Shown here: positions 32,862-42,072 of the stretch, piece after piece | Position numbering within the stretch: position 1 is the stretch's first letter | Layout of the letters: every line of letters starts with the position of its first letter | From: CAYZJK01 sp964479125 | GTDB lineage: Bacteria; Patescibacteriota; Saccharimonadia; Saccharimonadales; Saccharimonadaceae | Reading direction: 5' to 3' | Assembly (NCBI GenBank): GCA_964479125.1 | Contig: CAYZJK010000002.1 | Coordinates: 1-56,415, forward strand | DNA: 56,415 bases | Notes under the pieces: model-generated | Seen by the model: only the letters and a program-made list of their open reading frames with translations | Databases searched by the model: none | Told to the model about the DNA's origin: nothing | Made by a program: the position numbers and the translations under genes

Positions 32862-34391
32862 TTGGATTCCAAGTTTGAGAAACTAAAAGCTAATCTAATT
32901 AAAGTAATTGGCTCTAAGTATTTCTTCTGGGGTGTAATAGGATTATTTCTCCTTCAAACCCTTTTCTTAACTGTTGCTATAGATCAGCCTGAATCTTCGA
33001 CAGGTACAACTGAGAATCATCTATTTAGAACTGTTGGTATTGTCCCTGATGGTAACCGGCATATGGCAGCGATATATCATTTCGCTAAGCAGCCGATCGA
33101 AAAAGGTCCGTGGATTCATGATATGACAGCTGACGAGCTGATGATGGGTGATTTGGTCAGGTTTCCAAGTTATTTCTATTATTATTTGCTCAGCTTTCCC
33201 GTCCGTGTAGCATTAGCTTTTAACCTGAGTGATTTAGCTATTATCACTATGGCACGTCTATTTGGCGTCTTATTTGGAGTTTTGATCTTGCTGGTGTTTA
33301 GCAGGATTGTTCGTAGGGTCACTAACAATCGAGTAATTCAAAACTTGACCGTATTGATGCTCGCAATGACGGGTTCATTTGTCTACTTAACTCCGGCTGA
33401 GAATTACGATATTCTATCGCTACTCTTCTGGATGCTGTACATATTGGCATCCATTAGACTAGCTATGGATAAAGACTTTAGTCAGCTTTACTGGATGGTG
33501 GTTTGGTTTAGTCTATTAAGCGTTACTAAATACACCTATATACCATTTATGGTGGTAGCAGCAATACCAGTGATAGGCTACTTACTACATACTAAGAGTC
33601 TGACAAATAAAACTGTCTCAAACGAGACTAAAAAGCTTAAAAAGTATATTTCCTCTAACAAAATTAAAGCTTTCCTATTGGCAGTGCTAATGGTGGTATC
33701 AGTTGGATTGTTTGCTGAGCGGATTGGCGGCAACTTAATTGGATATCAGTCATTTAGTCCTAAATGTGATCGAGTCCATAGTGCTGAGGATTGCATGAGG
33801 TTTGGTGTATATAACCGAAACATTAATCGTTTAGAGAGTGTTGAAAAGGGTGAGACCTGGACAAAAGAATTTAACTTCTTTGAGTATACGAGTATGTGGA
33901 TTAAGCGATATTATGCCACTAACTTCTACTATATGGGGCACTACTGGGTTCATAACCCTCGACCGGCCATGCTCAACGCCGGAGTGGTGGTGTTGATTAT
34001 AGCTGCGGCAATTGCTGTAGGGCTCAGTATAAAGCGACGACTGCCATTCACTAGGAAGGTGGAGTGGTATCTATTGCTGGTTGTGGCGGCGCTTATTGCC
34101 GGCCAGTATGCTCATAATGTTATGATATTCTTCACTTACTCAGGTGAGACATATGGCCATCAAGGACGATATCTACTGCCGGCTATCGGATTTATCTACT
34201 TGCTATTTTTAATGGCGGCCTATAGGTTATATGGCGTGCTAAGTAAAAAAGCTCGCCTTTGGATGTTCTGGGTTGGCGTGATATTAGCCGTTTACTTCAT
34301 TTATACAAATTCAGCATTAGCTAATTTTATCTATCACGCTCAAGAGCCAGTTTGGTATAGCGAGCTTTTTAGAAATTTACTTTTTAAATAG
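32862..34391 (+). CDS. Polytopic membrane protein, GT-C glycosyltransferase-like
   Basis: 509 aa with about ten transmembrane helices and a large loop between the first two helices that has His and Asp residues (PDGNRHMAAI, HDMTADEL), as in GT-C fold mannosyl- or glucosyltransferases. No exact family is recognised; it could also be a DUF2142-like protein. The start is TTG with GGAGGG seven nt upstream, three bases after the pyruvyltransferase gene. The 3' end overlaps the converging GT2 gene by 8 bp (34384-34391). Confidence 0.65.
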   Translation: MDSKFEKLKANLIKVIGSKYFFWGVIGLFLLQTLFLTVAIDQPESSTGTTENHLFRTVGIVPDGNRHMAAIYHFAKQPIEKGPWIHDMTADELMMGDLVRFPSYFYYYLLSFPVRVALAFNLSDLAIITMARLFGVLFGVLILLVFSRIVRRVTNNRVIQNLTVLMLAMTGSFVYLTPAENYDILSLLFWMLYILASIRLAMDKDFSQLYWMVVWFSLLSVTKYTYIPFMVVAAIPVIGYLLHTKSLTNKTVSNETKKLKKYISSNKIKAFLLAVLMVVSVGLFAERIGGNLIGYQSFSPKCDRVHSAEDCMRFGVYNRNINRLESVEKGETWTKEFNFFEYTSMWIKRYYATNFYYMGHYWVHNPRPAMLNAGVVVLIIAAAIAVGLSIKRRLPFTRKVEWYLLLVVAALIAGQYAHNVMIFFTYSGETYGHQGRYLLPAIGFIYLLFLMAAYRLYGVLSKKARLWMFWVGVILAVYFIYTNSALANFIYHAQEPVWYSELFRNLLFK

Positions 34392-35343
34392 TGTCTTCAG
34401 ACTTAGTGCCGTATTGAATATGTTTGATACGCTCTAGTTGATCTTCGGCAAGGATACGATTGGTCTTTAGTAGGTCTGAGATGATTAAAAGTGCAAAACA
34501 AATTAGCGCACCCGTTAGAGTGGCTGAGCCAAAGACTAGCGATTGAATATGTCCGTCGCTATTACCAATAGTCCAGAAGTACAGGAACCTGATGAACGGT
34601 ATTGCTGATAGTGTAAGTAGGAATATGCCTGTGGTTGCAAAGATGACATGCGGCTTAAACATGATGTAGCTACGCATGATAGCCTGGCCTGACTTGAGCA
34701 TATGCTGCCAGATATTTTTAAACAGCCTAGACTCCCTGGTCTTTGGGTTAGTCTCGACTGGGATAGAGGTAATAGCTAAACGCTTGTTACCAGCCTGAAT
34801 AATAGTCTCCATGCAGTAGCTAAACTGAGTAACTATGTTTAGTCTTAGTAAAGACTTGCGTGAGTATGCCCGAAAGCCACTAGCTGCATCAGGTAGGTCG
34901 GTTCCAGCTGCTTTATTCACAACCCAGCTACCAAAGCGCTGCATAACTTTTTTAAACGGTGAGAAATGGGCAATAGTCTGTGTCTGACGATCGGCGATTA
35001 CAATGTCTGCCGTACCATCTATAATCGGCTTAACTAGGTCTGGAATTCTGTTCTGAGGATACTGATTGTCACCATCTGTATTAACTACAATATCGGCACC
35101 GTTTCTAAGTGCATAGTCGATACCGTCGTGAAATGAGCGGGCTAGACCCATGTTGCGCCTGTGTCTGACGAAGTGTTTTACGCCGTGTTCCTTGGCGATT
35201 TTGATGGTGTCATCGGTTGAGCCATCGTCAATAATTAGAATCTCAACTGAATCAACTCCCTTAATTTTCTTCGGAATAGATTCAAGGACAAGATGTAGCG
35301 TTTCTGCCTCATTAAGGCATGGAATTTGAACAAAAACTTTCAT
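34384..35343 (-). CDS. Glycosyltransferase family 2 with C-terminal membrane segment
   Basis: 319 aa from the ATG at 35343; an upstream start (35397) would include the promoter. The N-terminus VFVQIPCLNEAETLHLVLES is the GT-A nucleotide-sugar binding start; IIDDGSTDDT and VNTDGDNQYP carry the metal-binding Asp-x-Asp; two transmembrane helices at the C-terminus (HVIFATTGIFLLTLS and LICFALLIISDLL). It resembles dolichol/undecaprenyl-phosphate sugar synthases. It may act on the same envelope glycan as the converging operon, with whose last gene it overlaps by 8 bp. Confidence 0.88.
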   Translation of the reverse strand: MKVFVQIPCLNEAETLHLVLESIPKKIKGVDSVEILIIDDGSTDDTIKIAKEHGVKHFVRHRRNMGLARSFHDGIDYALRNGADIVVNTDGDNQYPQNRIPDLVKPIIDGTADIVIADRQTQTIAHFSPFKKVMQRFGSWVVNKAAGTDLPDAASGFRAYSRKSLLRLNIVTQFSYCMETIIQAGNKRLAITSIPVETNPKTRESRLFKNIWQHMLKSGQAIMRSYIMFKPHVIFATTGIFLLTLSAIPFIRFLYFWTIGNSDGHIQSLVFGSATLTGALICFALLIISDLLKTNRILAEDQLERIKHIQYGTKSEDTI

Positions 35344-35353
35344 AGATATGTAT

Positions 35354-35359
35354 AGTATA
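35354..35359 (-). promoter_or_regulatory. -10 box of the GT2 gene
   Basis: TATACT on the minus strand, 10 nt before the ATG at 35343. Confidence 0.4.
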
Positions 35360-35408
35360 TCAATTTTTCCACAGCTTAGGGAAAGTAGAGGTTTCACTGG
35401 GGAGTTGT

Positions 35409-35414
35409 TATACT
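35409..35414 (+). promoter_or_regulatory. -10 box of holA
   Basis: TATACT, ten nt (including AGGAA) before the ATG at 35425. Confidence 0.45.
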
Positions 35415-35424
35415 ATTAGGAATA

Positions 35425-36330
35425 ATGTTATTGATTCTCCATGGAGCTAATCGATTCGCTAGAAATGAATATCTAGCTGAGTATTTAGCCAGCAAAAATA
35501 TTGAACCTGAGTACATAGAGGAGGAGGACTTAAGCGTTAATGATCTTGCTTCTCTAACTCAGGGTCAGTCTTTGTTTTCTAGTGAGCGGCTCGTCATTAT
35601 CCATGATTTAAGCGAGAATGCTGATGTCTGGACGGCTCTTGCTGAGTGGGTGGACAAAAGGGAGATTGACGCTGATATTATCCTGCTTGAGAGTAAGCTT
35701 GATAAGCGTAAATCAACCACTAAAGATCTTATTAAGAAGGCGACTGTTAAAGAATTTACTCCGCTTAAAGGTGGCGATATGAGAGCTGCTGCTAGCTGGC
35801 TGGTAGAGTGGGCTGGCAAGCATGGTGTAAAGCTTGATTCATCAGCTGCTAGCGAACTGGTGAAGAGGGTGGGCTATGACCAGGGGATGCTGGTTAATGA
35901 GGTTAAGCGCTTAGCAGTCTTAGATAGTGATGTTAAGCTCTCGACCATTCGAGAGTACACTCCTGATAAGTTAGAGGCTAGGGTCTTTTCAATCCTAGAG
36001 GCAGCTCTAAAGGGAGATAAGAAATATTTAGTAAATGAGTTGGCTGCGCTAAGGCAATTATCGGATCCATACCAGTTTATGGGGCTGCTATCCAGCCAGG
36101 TGTTTCAATTTATGGCTATACATTTTTCCGGAGTGTCTTTGACTGAAGTCTCGTCAGGTTTAAAGTTAAACTCTTATGCTTTGCAAAACTCTAATAAGGT
36201 GAACGTTAGCCGAGCGAAGGTGAGGTATGCCAATAGCGCACTGGCCGAGGCGGATTATAAGATGAAGTCGACTTCGTACGACCCTTGGGATCTTATCGAG
36301 TTTGCGCTAGTCGATATTTCATTAAGATAA
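35425..36330 (+). CDS. holA: DNA polymerase III delta subunit
   Basis: 301 aa, slightly shorter than the usual 330-345. Part of the clamp loader that opens the sliding clamp. The order of pieces fits the family: N-terminal LLILHGANRFARNEYLAEYL, the middle segment ERLVIIHDL, LLESKLDKRKSTTKDLIKK, helical lid VEWAGKHGVKLDSSAASELVKRVG and NEVKRLAVL, and the C-terminal helical domain starting FSILEAALKGDKKYLVNEL. Followed by a strong bidirectional terminator. Confidence 0.9.
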   Translation: MLLILHGANRFARNEYLAEYLASKNIEPEYIEEEDLSVNDLASLTQGQSLFSSERLVIIHDLSENADVWTALAEWVDKREIDADIILLESKLDKRKSTTKDLIKKATVKEFTPLKGGDMRAAASWLVEWAGKHGVKLDSSAASELVKRVGYDQGMLVNEVKRLAVLDSDVKLSTIREYTPDKLEARVFSILEAALKGDKKYLVNELAALRQLSDPYQFMGLLSSQVFQFMAIHFSGVSLTEVSSGLKLNSYALQNSNKVNVSRAKVRYANSALAEADYKMKSTSYDPWDLIEFALVDISLR

Positions 36331-36343
36331 GATTAGTCTAAAT

Positions 36344-36376
36344 AAAATAGCACCCAAGGCTCTTGGGTGCTATTTT
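36344..36376. terminator. Bidirectional terminator between holA and rpsT
   Basis: AAAATAGCACCCAAG and CTTGGGTGCTATTTT are perfectly complementary (15 bp, 3-nt loop) with A/T runs on both sides. Confidence 0.93.
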
Positions 36377-36390
36377 GTGTACAGAGCGTA

Positions 36391-36813
36391 CTACTTAGAT
36401 TCTTTCTTGGTAGCTGTCTTCTTTGCTGGAGCTTTTTTAGCTGCAGTTGCTTTAGTAGCTGTTTCTTTCTTTGGAGCAGCCTTCTTAGCGGTTGTAGTAG
36501 TTTTCTTAGCTGTTTCAGACTTAGCTGTTGTTGCCTTCTTCGCAGGTGCTTTCTTAGCTGCAGTAAGAGTAACCTTAGCTTCCTTAGCGATTCTTGATAG
36601 GCGAGCCTTGCGGCGAGCAGCAGTGTTCTTCTTTAGAACATTCTTTTTAACTGCAGTGTCTAGAGCACCGTGAGCAGCTGAAAGTGTTTCAACTGATGGG
36701 TTCTGTAGGAAAGCTTTAGTAGCTGACTTTACACTGTTCTTAGCAGCGATGTTTTGATCGCGCCTTTTGCCGGCTTGCTTTACGCGCTTAATGGCTGATT
36801 TGATGATTGGCAT
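36391..36813 (-). CDS. rpsT: 30S ribosomal protein S20 with Lys/Ala-rich C-terminal extension
   Basis: 140 aa. The first 83 residues match S20 (PIIKSAIKRVKQAGKRRDQN, AHGALDTAVKKNVLKKNTAARRKARL). The remaining 55 or so are low-complexity Ala/Lys/Thr with repeated AKKAPAKKA units, like histone H1 tails; ordinary S20 (about 87 aa) lacks this. The tail could bind rRNA or DNA. Preceded by AAGGAG and a leader of about 60 nt. It ends just before the shared terminator. Confidence 0.92.
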   Translation of the reverse strand: MPIIKSAIKRVKQAGKRRDQNIAAKNSVKSATKAFLQNPSVETLSAAHGALDTAVKKNVLKKNTAARRKARLSRIAKEAKVTLTAAKKAPAKKATTAKSETAKKTTTTAKKAAPKKETATKATAAKKAPAKKTATKKESK

Positions 36814-36872
36814 AATGCTCCTTATATTCTCTTTTATTGAGTGCTAGATTTTTATAATACAATCAGTTGGTA

Positions 36873-36900
36873 ATTATACAGAGTATTGGTGGATATGTAA
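36873..36900 (-). promoter_or_regulatory. rpsT promoter
   Basis: On the minus strand: TTACAT (36895-36900), 16-bp spacer, TATAAT (36873-36878). Confidence 0.5.
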
Positions 36901-36944
36901 AGACCACCGAGGGTAAATTAACTGATGTAATCTTGGTAATTACA

Positions 36945-36974
36945 TTGACTATTAAAAGATGCTTATGGTATAGT
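36945..36974 (+). promoter_or_regulatory. Promoter of the degenerate DHH protein gene
   Basis: TTGACT (36945-36950), 18-bp spacer, TATAGT (36969-36974), about 44 nt before the ATG at 37024. Confidence 0.5.
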
Positions 36975-37023
36975 ATGGGAAAGTTTTAAAACAAAAATGT
37001 AATTACAGGATCTAAATAAAAAC

Positions 37024-39135
37024 ATGGCCGGCTCTAGACAAAAAATTATAGAAACACTGCAGAGTGTCGACACTGTACTTGTTACTGTTGGAAAGAACCC
37101 AACCGTTGATGAACTATCTGCTGCACTAGGTTTAACAATCTTCTTAAATGAATCTGGTAAACATGCCACTGCGGTCATGAGTGGTGATATACCGCCAGCT
37201 ATCAGCTTCCTAGAGCCAGAGAAGACTTTCGAAAACTCAGTCGACAGCCTGAGGGACTTTGTTATTGCATTAGATAAAGATAAGGCTGATCACCTTCGCT
37301 ATAAATTAGTTGAAGATGTCGTTAAAATCTATATCACTCCATACCGATCAGTCATTACTGAAAAAGACCTTCGCTATAGCAAGGGTGATTATAACGTTGA
37401 ATTAGTTATTGCTATTGGTGTTAAAACTCGCGATGACCTAGATAAGGCCTTAGCTTCTCACGGCCGCATTTTACATGACGCGACTGTAGCTACGATTGGT
37501 AATGAAGAGAGTAAGCTAGGTGATCCAGACTGGTATGATCGAAACGCTAGTAGCTTAAGTGAAATGGTTACAACTCTTATCTCTAAGATTCCGTCTGACG
37601 ATAAGAAGATTGATAAGCGTGTTGCTAGCTCACTCCTAACTGGTATTGTTTCAGCGACCGATAGGTTTAGTAATGATAAAACTACACCAGAGTCACTAAC
37701 AGTTGCAGCCGAGTTAATGTCCTATGGTGCTAACCAGCAGTTAATTGCCCTTAAGCTAAGGGAAGGCTCAAAGCTAGACATTGAACCTGAAGATGGCTCT
37801 AAGAAGTTAACTCGTGACCTTGAGAAAGAAAACCGAGACAATCGCAAGCAAAAAGATAATCAGAATCAAAACAAGAAGCAGAAGAATAAAGATAAGCCAA
37901 AGGATAAGACTAAGTTCTCAATAGATCACTCAGGTGATAAGGAAAAGGAAGAGGTTAAGGAAGAATCTCAGCCAGTAGAAACTACTGCTCCTAATCGTAT
38001 TGGTTTAACCGAGGACGGTGAGTATGATCCTGCTGCAGCACTAGATGAAGCTCTACGTATTTCTGAACAGAAACGAGTCGAAGCTATCAATCAGGATAAA
38101 GACCAGCTAGCAGAAGAGTTAGCTCATGGCCTAGAGCAGTCTAGTAGTGCGCAAGAGACCAACGCTCCTGAACCTGCTCAGCCTACACAGGAAGAGTCTC
38201 CAGCTATCGAGGAGGCTCCACAGCCAGAAACATCAACTTCAGAGCCGGTAGTCGAGCCTACGTCAGAAGCATCTGCTCAAGAGCCAGTCTATGAGCTACC
38301 TTCACAAAATGAAGAGACTCAGCCGCCAATGCAGACTGAGGAGCCTGTACAGCAGTCAGTTCAAGAGGTAGAGAGCGCTTCAACACTACCTCCTGTACAG
38401 TCGACTCCTCAGATTGGTGAGGCTCGACGAAATAATGCACCAGTTGATAAGTTTGACTCGGATGAGGGTCCAGCTTTCGGAGGTGTATTAAACGCTACTA
38501 CTGAGAGTGCTGCCGAGGCGAAAAGGTTAGCTGAAAGTGAAATGCGTAACCGCACAATCTTAAGTCGATCTGCTCCAGGCGCATCAGCTCAAGAGGATCA
38601 GCAACCAAATCCATCACCTTTCAACAGCACAATGGCAGGCAGTGAAGAACCGACTATGCCAAGCTTTGAAATGACTCCACCTCAGAGCTATATACAGCAG
38701 TCTCAGCCACAAGTTTTTGAACCAGCTAGCAATGATACGTATCAGGGACATACAATTGTTCCACCAACTCCAACTGGCACGCTTGAGGAAATTGATCGTC
38801 AGCACCGTCAGTCTGTAGAGGATGCAGAGGTGCGAGACATGTTTGAGCCGTCATCGCAGCCGCTACCAACTCCGTCTGTTCCGATTGGGCAGCCAGCCGG
38901 TACGGTTGAAGCGCCTAACACTCCGCCGCCGCCACCAATGCCTGACTTTTCTCAACTGCCTCCATTGCCAACTCAAATGCCTGACTTTTCTCAGGTACCG
39001 GCTCAAATGCCAGCTGACTCTCCTCAGCCTGGTCCGGATAACCTAGGTCAAATCCTGCCACCAGCTCCACCGGCACCACCTCAGAGCCAGCAGGCTAATG
39101 ATCTTGGACAATTCCAGATTCCAAACCAGCAGTAG
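37024..39135 (+). CDS. Degenerate DHH-fold protein with long disordered Pro/Gln/Glu-rich tail
   Basis: 703 aa. Residues 1-250 resemble DHH phosphoesterases (KIIETLQSVDTVLVTVGKNP aligning with the start of NrnA/Orn-like nanoRNases), but the metal-binding signatures are not there: the DxDxxxS loop reads NPTVDELSAALG, and the DHH triplet is replaced by VATIGNEES. Residues 255-300 are a Lys/Asn/Asp-rich linker; from there to the end about 400 residues are Pro/Gln/Glu/Ser-rich, clearly disordered, with PPPPPMPDFSQ repeats at the end. A scaffold or adapter role is more likely than catalysis; this is inference. Confidence 0.75.
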   Translation: MAGSRQKIIETLQSVDTVLVTVGKNPTVDELSAALGLTIFLNESGKHATAVMSGDIPPAISFLEPEKTFENSVDSLRDFVIALDKDKADHLRYKLVEDVVKIYITPYRSVITEKDLRYSKGDYNVELVIAIGVKTRDDLDKALASHGRILHDATVATIGNEESKLGDPDWYDRNASSLSEMVTTLISKIPSDDKKIDKRVASSLLTGIVSATDRFSNDKTTPESLTVAAELMSYGANQQLIALKLREGSKLDIEPEDGSKKLTRDLEKENRDNRKQKDNQNQNKKQKNKDKPKDKTKFSIDHSGDKEKEEVKEESQPVETTAPNRIGLTEDGEYDPAAALDEALRISEQKRVEAINQDKDQLAEELAHGLEQSSSAQETNAPEPAQPTQEESPAIEEAPQPETSTSEPVVEPTSEASAQEPVYELPSQNEETQPPMQTEEPVQQSVQEVESASTLPPVQSTPQIGEARRNNAPVDKFDSDEGPAFGGVLNATTESAAEAKRLAESEMRNRTILSRSAPGASAQEDQQPNPSPFNSTMAGSEEPTMPSFEMTPPQSYIQQSQPQVFEPASNDTYQGHTIVPPTPTGTLEEIDRQHRQSVEDAEVRDMFEPSSQPLPTPSVPIGQPAGTVEAPNTPPPPPMPDFSQLPPLPTQMPDFSQVPAQMPADSPQPGPDNLGQILPPAPPAPPQSQQANDLGQFQIPNQQ

Positions 39136-39171
39136 TCTTTAAGACCCCTTCGGCGTGATAAAGTAGGAAGT

Positions 39172-39834
39172 ATGATTCAAGATGGAATACTTCTTATAGA
39201 TAAGCCAAGGGGTCTTAGTAGTTTTGGTGTAGTAGCTAGAATTCGACGCGTACTTTCTGAGCAGGCAGGTAAAAAAGTCAAAGTCGGTCATACCGGCACG
39301 CTTGATCCGTTCGCGACTGGTCTACTTATTTTGGTAGTCGGAAAAGAGTGTAAGAATGCTCAGCACTATAGCGGCCTTCCTAAAAGCTATGGGGCTACCT
39401 GTGTTTTAGGTACGACTAGCACCACGCTAGATCCTGAAGGAGAGTTAACAGAGGTTAGTGACCGTAAGCCTAGCTTAGAGGAGATTGAAGCCGCTCTAGA
39501 GCAGTTTAAGGGCGAGATTACACAAACACCACCAGCTTTTAGCGCTATTAAGGTCGGTGGTAAAAGAGCCTATAAGCTTGCTCGAGAAGGTAAAGAGATA
39601 GAGATGCCAACTAGGCAGGTTGTAATCTCTGAGCTTAAAGTAGTTGAATACAATTATCCTGACCTTCGGATTGAAGCCTCAGTTAGTAGTGGAACTTATA
39701 TTAGGACGCTTGTGCAGGATCTAGGTGAGGCCTTGGGTATTGGAGCGTATTGCTCAGAGCTTAGGCGAACCATAGTCGGTGAGTACAGCGTGGAAGATGC
39801 AAAAGGATTAGAGTTCTACGGAATTACCAGTTAG
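39172..39834 (+). CDS. truB: tRNA pseudouridine synthase B
   Basis: 220 aa. It makes pseudouridine 55 in the T-loop of tRNA. The N-terminus GILLIDKPRGLSSFGVV and the catalytic segment VGHTGTLDPFATGLL (Asp nucleophile) are clear, as are YKLAREGKEIEMP and SSGTYIRTLVQDLGEALG. It is shorter than the enterobacterial protein (about 310 aa) because the C-terminal PUA-like domain is absent. It has AGGAAG just before the ATG. The next gene starts one base after its stop. Confidence 0.95.
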   Translation: MIQDGILLIDKPRGLSSFGVVARIRRVLSEQAGKKVKVGHTGTLDPFATGLLILVVGKECKNAQHYSGLPKSYGATCVLGTTSTTLDPEGELTEVSDRKPSLEEIEAALEQFKGEITQTPPAFSAIKVGGKRAYKLAREGKEIEMPTRQVVISELKVVEYNYPDLRIEASVSSGTYIRTLVQDLGEALGIGAYCSELRRTIVGEYSVEDAKGLEFYGITS

Positions 39835-39835
39835 T

Positions 39836-40531
39836 ATGATCGAGCTTAAATTTGATACTCAGACTGTGGCTATCAGTACCCTAGGAGCTGTTGTTGATAG
39901 TTATCAAGTTGATGACAGGCCTATTCTCTATCCTCGACAGAAGATCGATGGATCTTATAGGGGTGGAAGTCATGTTTGCCTGCCGAACTTTGGACCTGAT
40001 GAGATTACCGACCAGCCACAACACGGATACGGCCGGGTAGAGGAATGGCAAGTAATTTCGCAAAACGCCTCTGATGTTACCTTGGAGCACCGGCAGGACG
40101 ACGGCCAGTATTCCGGCTTAATCTCTCGCTTAGCCTATCGCTTAAGTGGGGCTGGTCTGTTGATGCGGCTCGAATTAGATAATGCTAGTGATAGTGGGTT
40201 ATTGGTTGCACCTGGATTTCATCCTTATTTTGCTCTGCCACCTCAGACAGGAGAAGTGACTGTGAATGAAGTAGGGTATAGGGTTAATCAAGTGGCCGGT
40301 ACAGAGTGGACCGAGATAAGGCACAGTAATCAAGTTGTAGTTCGCGACGAGAAGATTATTTTAACGTGTAAACAATTTGAGATTTTCGCTATATGGTCGG
40401 CTCATCCTGATAAATATATTTGTATTGAGCCAACCTATGCAGGCAATGCACATACGGGGAAGGATGGTAGCCCATTAAAGCTCAACTCAGGTGGGCAAGC
40501 AAGTTTCAGTTTTCTTGTATCTGTGGTGTAG
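39836..40531 (+). CDS. Aldose 1-epimerase-like protein
   Basis: 231 aa. The pattern VCLPNFGPDEITDQPQHGYG near residue 50 (substrate-binding His) and SGLLVAPGFHPYFALPP in the middle fit the galactose mutarotase-like fold, closest to D-hexose-6-phosphate mutarotase. It interconverts anomers of sugars or sugar phosphates. It starts one base after truB, so the two are coupled even though their roles differ. The exact sugar is unknown. Confidence 0.82.
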   Translation: MIELKFDTQTVAISTLGAVVDSYQVDDRPILYPRQKIDGSYRGGSHVCLPNFGPDEITDQPQHGYGRVEEWQVISQNASDVTLEHRQDDGQYSGLISRLAYRLSGAGLLMRLELDNASDSGLLVAPGFHPYFALPPQTGEVTVNEVGYRVNQVAGTEWTEIRHSNQVVVRDEKIILTCKQFEIFAIWSAHPDKYICIEPTYAGNAHTGKDGSPLKLNSGGQASFSFLVSVV

Positions 40532-40572
40532 ATATATAGCTAAATTAGACAGTATTGAGCCAAGTACTAAGA

Positions 40573-40601
40573 TTGACAAATAGTCTATATTATGCTAATG
40601 T
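40573..40601 (+). promoter_or_regulatory. Promoter of the DUF1704-like peptidase gene
   Basis: TTGACA (40573-40578), 17-bp spacer, TAATGT (40596-40601), 9 nt before the ATG at 40611; near-leaderless. Confidence 0.45.
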
Positions 40602-40610
40602 TTAATAACG

Positions 40611-41987
40611 ATGAGCCCATTAAAATCTCTCCCAAAACAGGAGAGGCTAAAAAACAAAAATACAGAAGAAATTTATCAGGAACTAACAAGCTTAGAGCCG
40701 ACTCCTGTTTCGGCTACTGTACCTGATAAGCAGAATGGTATTGAGCAGAAGAGTGTTTTCTTGAAGGGTGAGGTTAATAACCCTAAACATATATATCCTG
40801 CCCTCGATAATTTCAAGCGGAGCGATCTAACGGATATTAGGCGTGTCGGCAAAGAATTACTTGAGTCATTAGATGAGCCAATTGAGCGCGAAGTATATAA
40901 GGACTTTATTAATAGTTATCAGACAATAAGTAAGATGATGCTAGCTATGAATAAGGTTCGTAATGCTAATTCAGAAGAAGATTACCAACAAGCTTCTGAA
41001 GAGTTTATGAGGTATAACATCGAAAAGTATGGTGAACCTGATCTCGCTACTTACGAATCAATTCTGACTGAAAAGGCTTTTAATGCTCTGGACAAGGAAG
41101 CGGTCGGACGAGCAAGTGAAATTCAAGCTGAGTTAACAGCTCTCTTACCAGAAACTATTCAAGAGAATATCGAATCAGGTGAAATCCCGGAGCGATACAA
41201 GCCAAATCCAGAAACAGTTCTTTGGATGAAAGATGTGGTGGAGACGCTGTATGGAGATATGTTAAAGCACGTCCCTAACAAGAAGAATTTCACCCCACAA
41301 GAGACGGCTGAGGTTTTTCAGAGTATTATCGATCATGAGTTTGGTGAAGAGGCTGAAGGGTGGCGAGCGGAGCTTGCTACTGCTAGGGCAGTTAACGTGG
41401 TGGCGACTGATAAGTTGATTAGAATTCCAGATAATACAGTAACTAGACCAAGAGACAAGGTGCGCACCTTAGTGGTTCACGAAATAGGTGTTCACATGCT
41501 GAGAAGTATTACCGGCGCTAGTACTGATATCGGCCCGCTTAGAAATGGTCTAGCTGGCTACTATGACACTGAAGAAGGTCTAGGTATGGTGATGGAGCAG
41601 GCTTTGATGGGTGAGTACCGAGAGGCTGGATTGGATCACTATATTTCTGCTGGTGCAGCTTATTTTGACAATATGGACTTTAGGCAGATGTTTGAAATGA
41701 AATGGCGCATGCGAGTTCTAGAGCAGATGGATGAAAGCGGTGAAGTAGCCGATGAGGATATCGACAAAGCACGCGCTTTCGCCTACGGCAACGTGATGCG
41801 GTCTCTACGTGGCACGGATGAGCTACCTTGGTTTAAGGATTTGGCATATTACAACGGATCGGTCGAAGTTTGGAAGTATCTAGATACTATTAAGGGTGAC
41901 GACTTTCAGTTGTCTCTACTGATGCAGGGTAAGGTGAGTACTTCTAAGAGTCATCAACGCATTGTACTTGAGTCAGCCTCTATCTAG
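40611..41987 (+). CDS. DUF1704-type (MATCAP-like) zinc metallopeptidase
   Basis: 458 aa, soluble. The metal site is VVHEIGVHMLRS with the HExxxH pattern (His290, Glu291, His295), followed 26 residues later by EEGLG (Glu321/322), the order found in DUF1704 proteins, the family that includes the vertebrate tubulin tyrosine carboxypeptidases MATCAP. The region before it (about 185-280) carries the DUF1704-like part; the first 180 residues are helical and acidic. The substrate in bacteria is not known. It stands before another uncharacterised gene. Confidence 0.7.
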   Translation: MSPLKSLPKQERLKNKNTEEIYQELTSLEPTPVSATVPDKQNGIEQKSVFLKGEVNNPKHIYPALDNFKRSDLTDIRRVGKELLESLDEPIEREVYKDFINSYQTISKMMLAMNKVRNANSEEDYQQASEEFMRYNIEKYGEPDLATYESILTEKAFNALDKEAVGRASEIQAELTALLPETIQENIESGEIPERYKPNPETVLWMKDVVETLYGDMLKHVPNKKNFTPQETAEVFQSIIDHEFGEEAEGWRAELATARAVNVVATDKLIRIPDNTVTRPRDKVRTLVVHEIGVHMLRSITGASTDIGPLRNGLAGYYDTEEGLGMVMEQALMGEYREAGLDHYISAGAAYFDNMDFRQMFEMKWRMRVLEQMDESGEVADEDIDKARAFAYGNVMRSLRGTDELPWFKDLAYYNGSVEVWKYLDTIKGDDFQLSLLMQGKVSTSKSHQRIVLESASI

Positions 41988-42072
41988 TCAACAGGGGTCA
42001 ACCTCTTTACTTTTTATATAAATTATGCTATTGTAAATATATTCTTATAGTAAATAAACAAGACAAAACTTC

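Noticed and set aside
36367..36673. Plus-strand ORFs rich in Ser/Cys/Leu or Ala/Val opposite rpsT
   Set aside because: They are the reverse complement of the Lys/Ala repeats of S20; no RBS.
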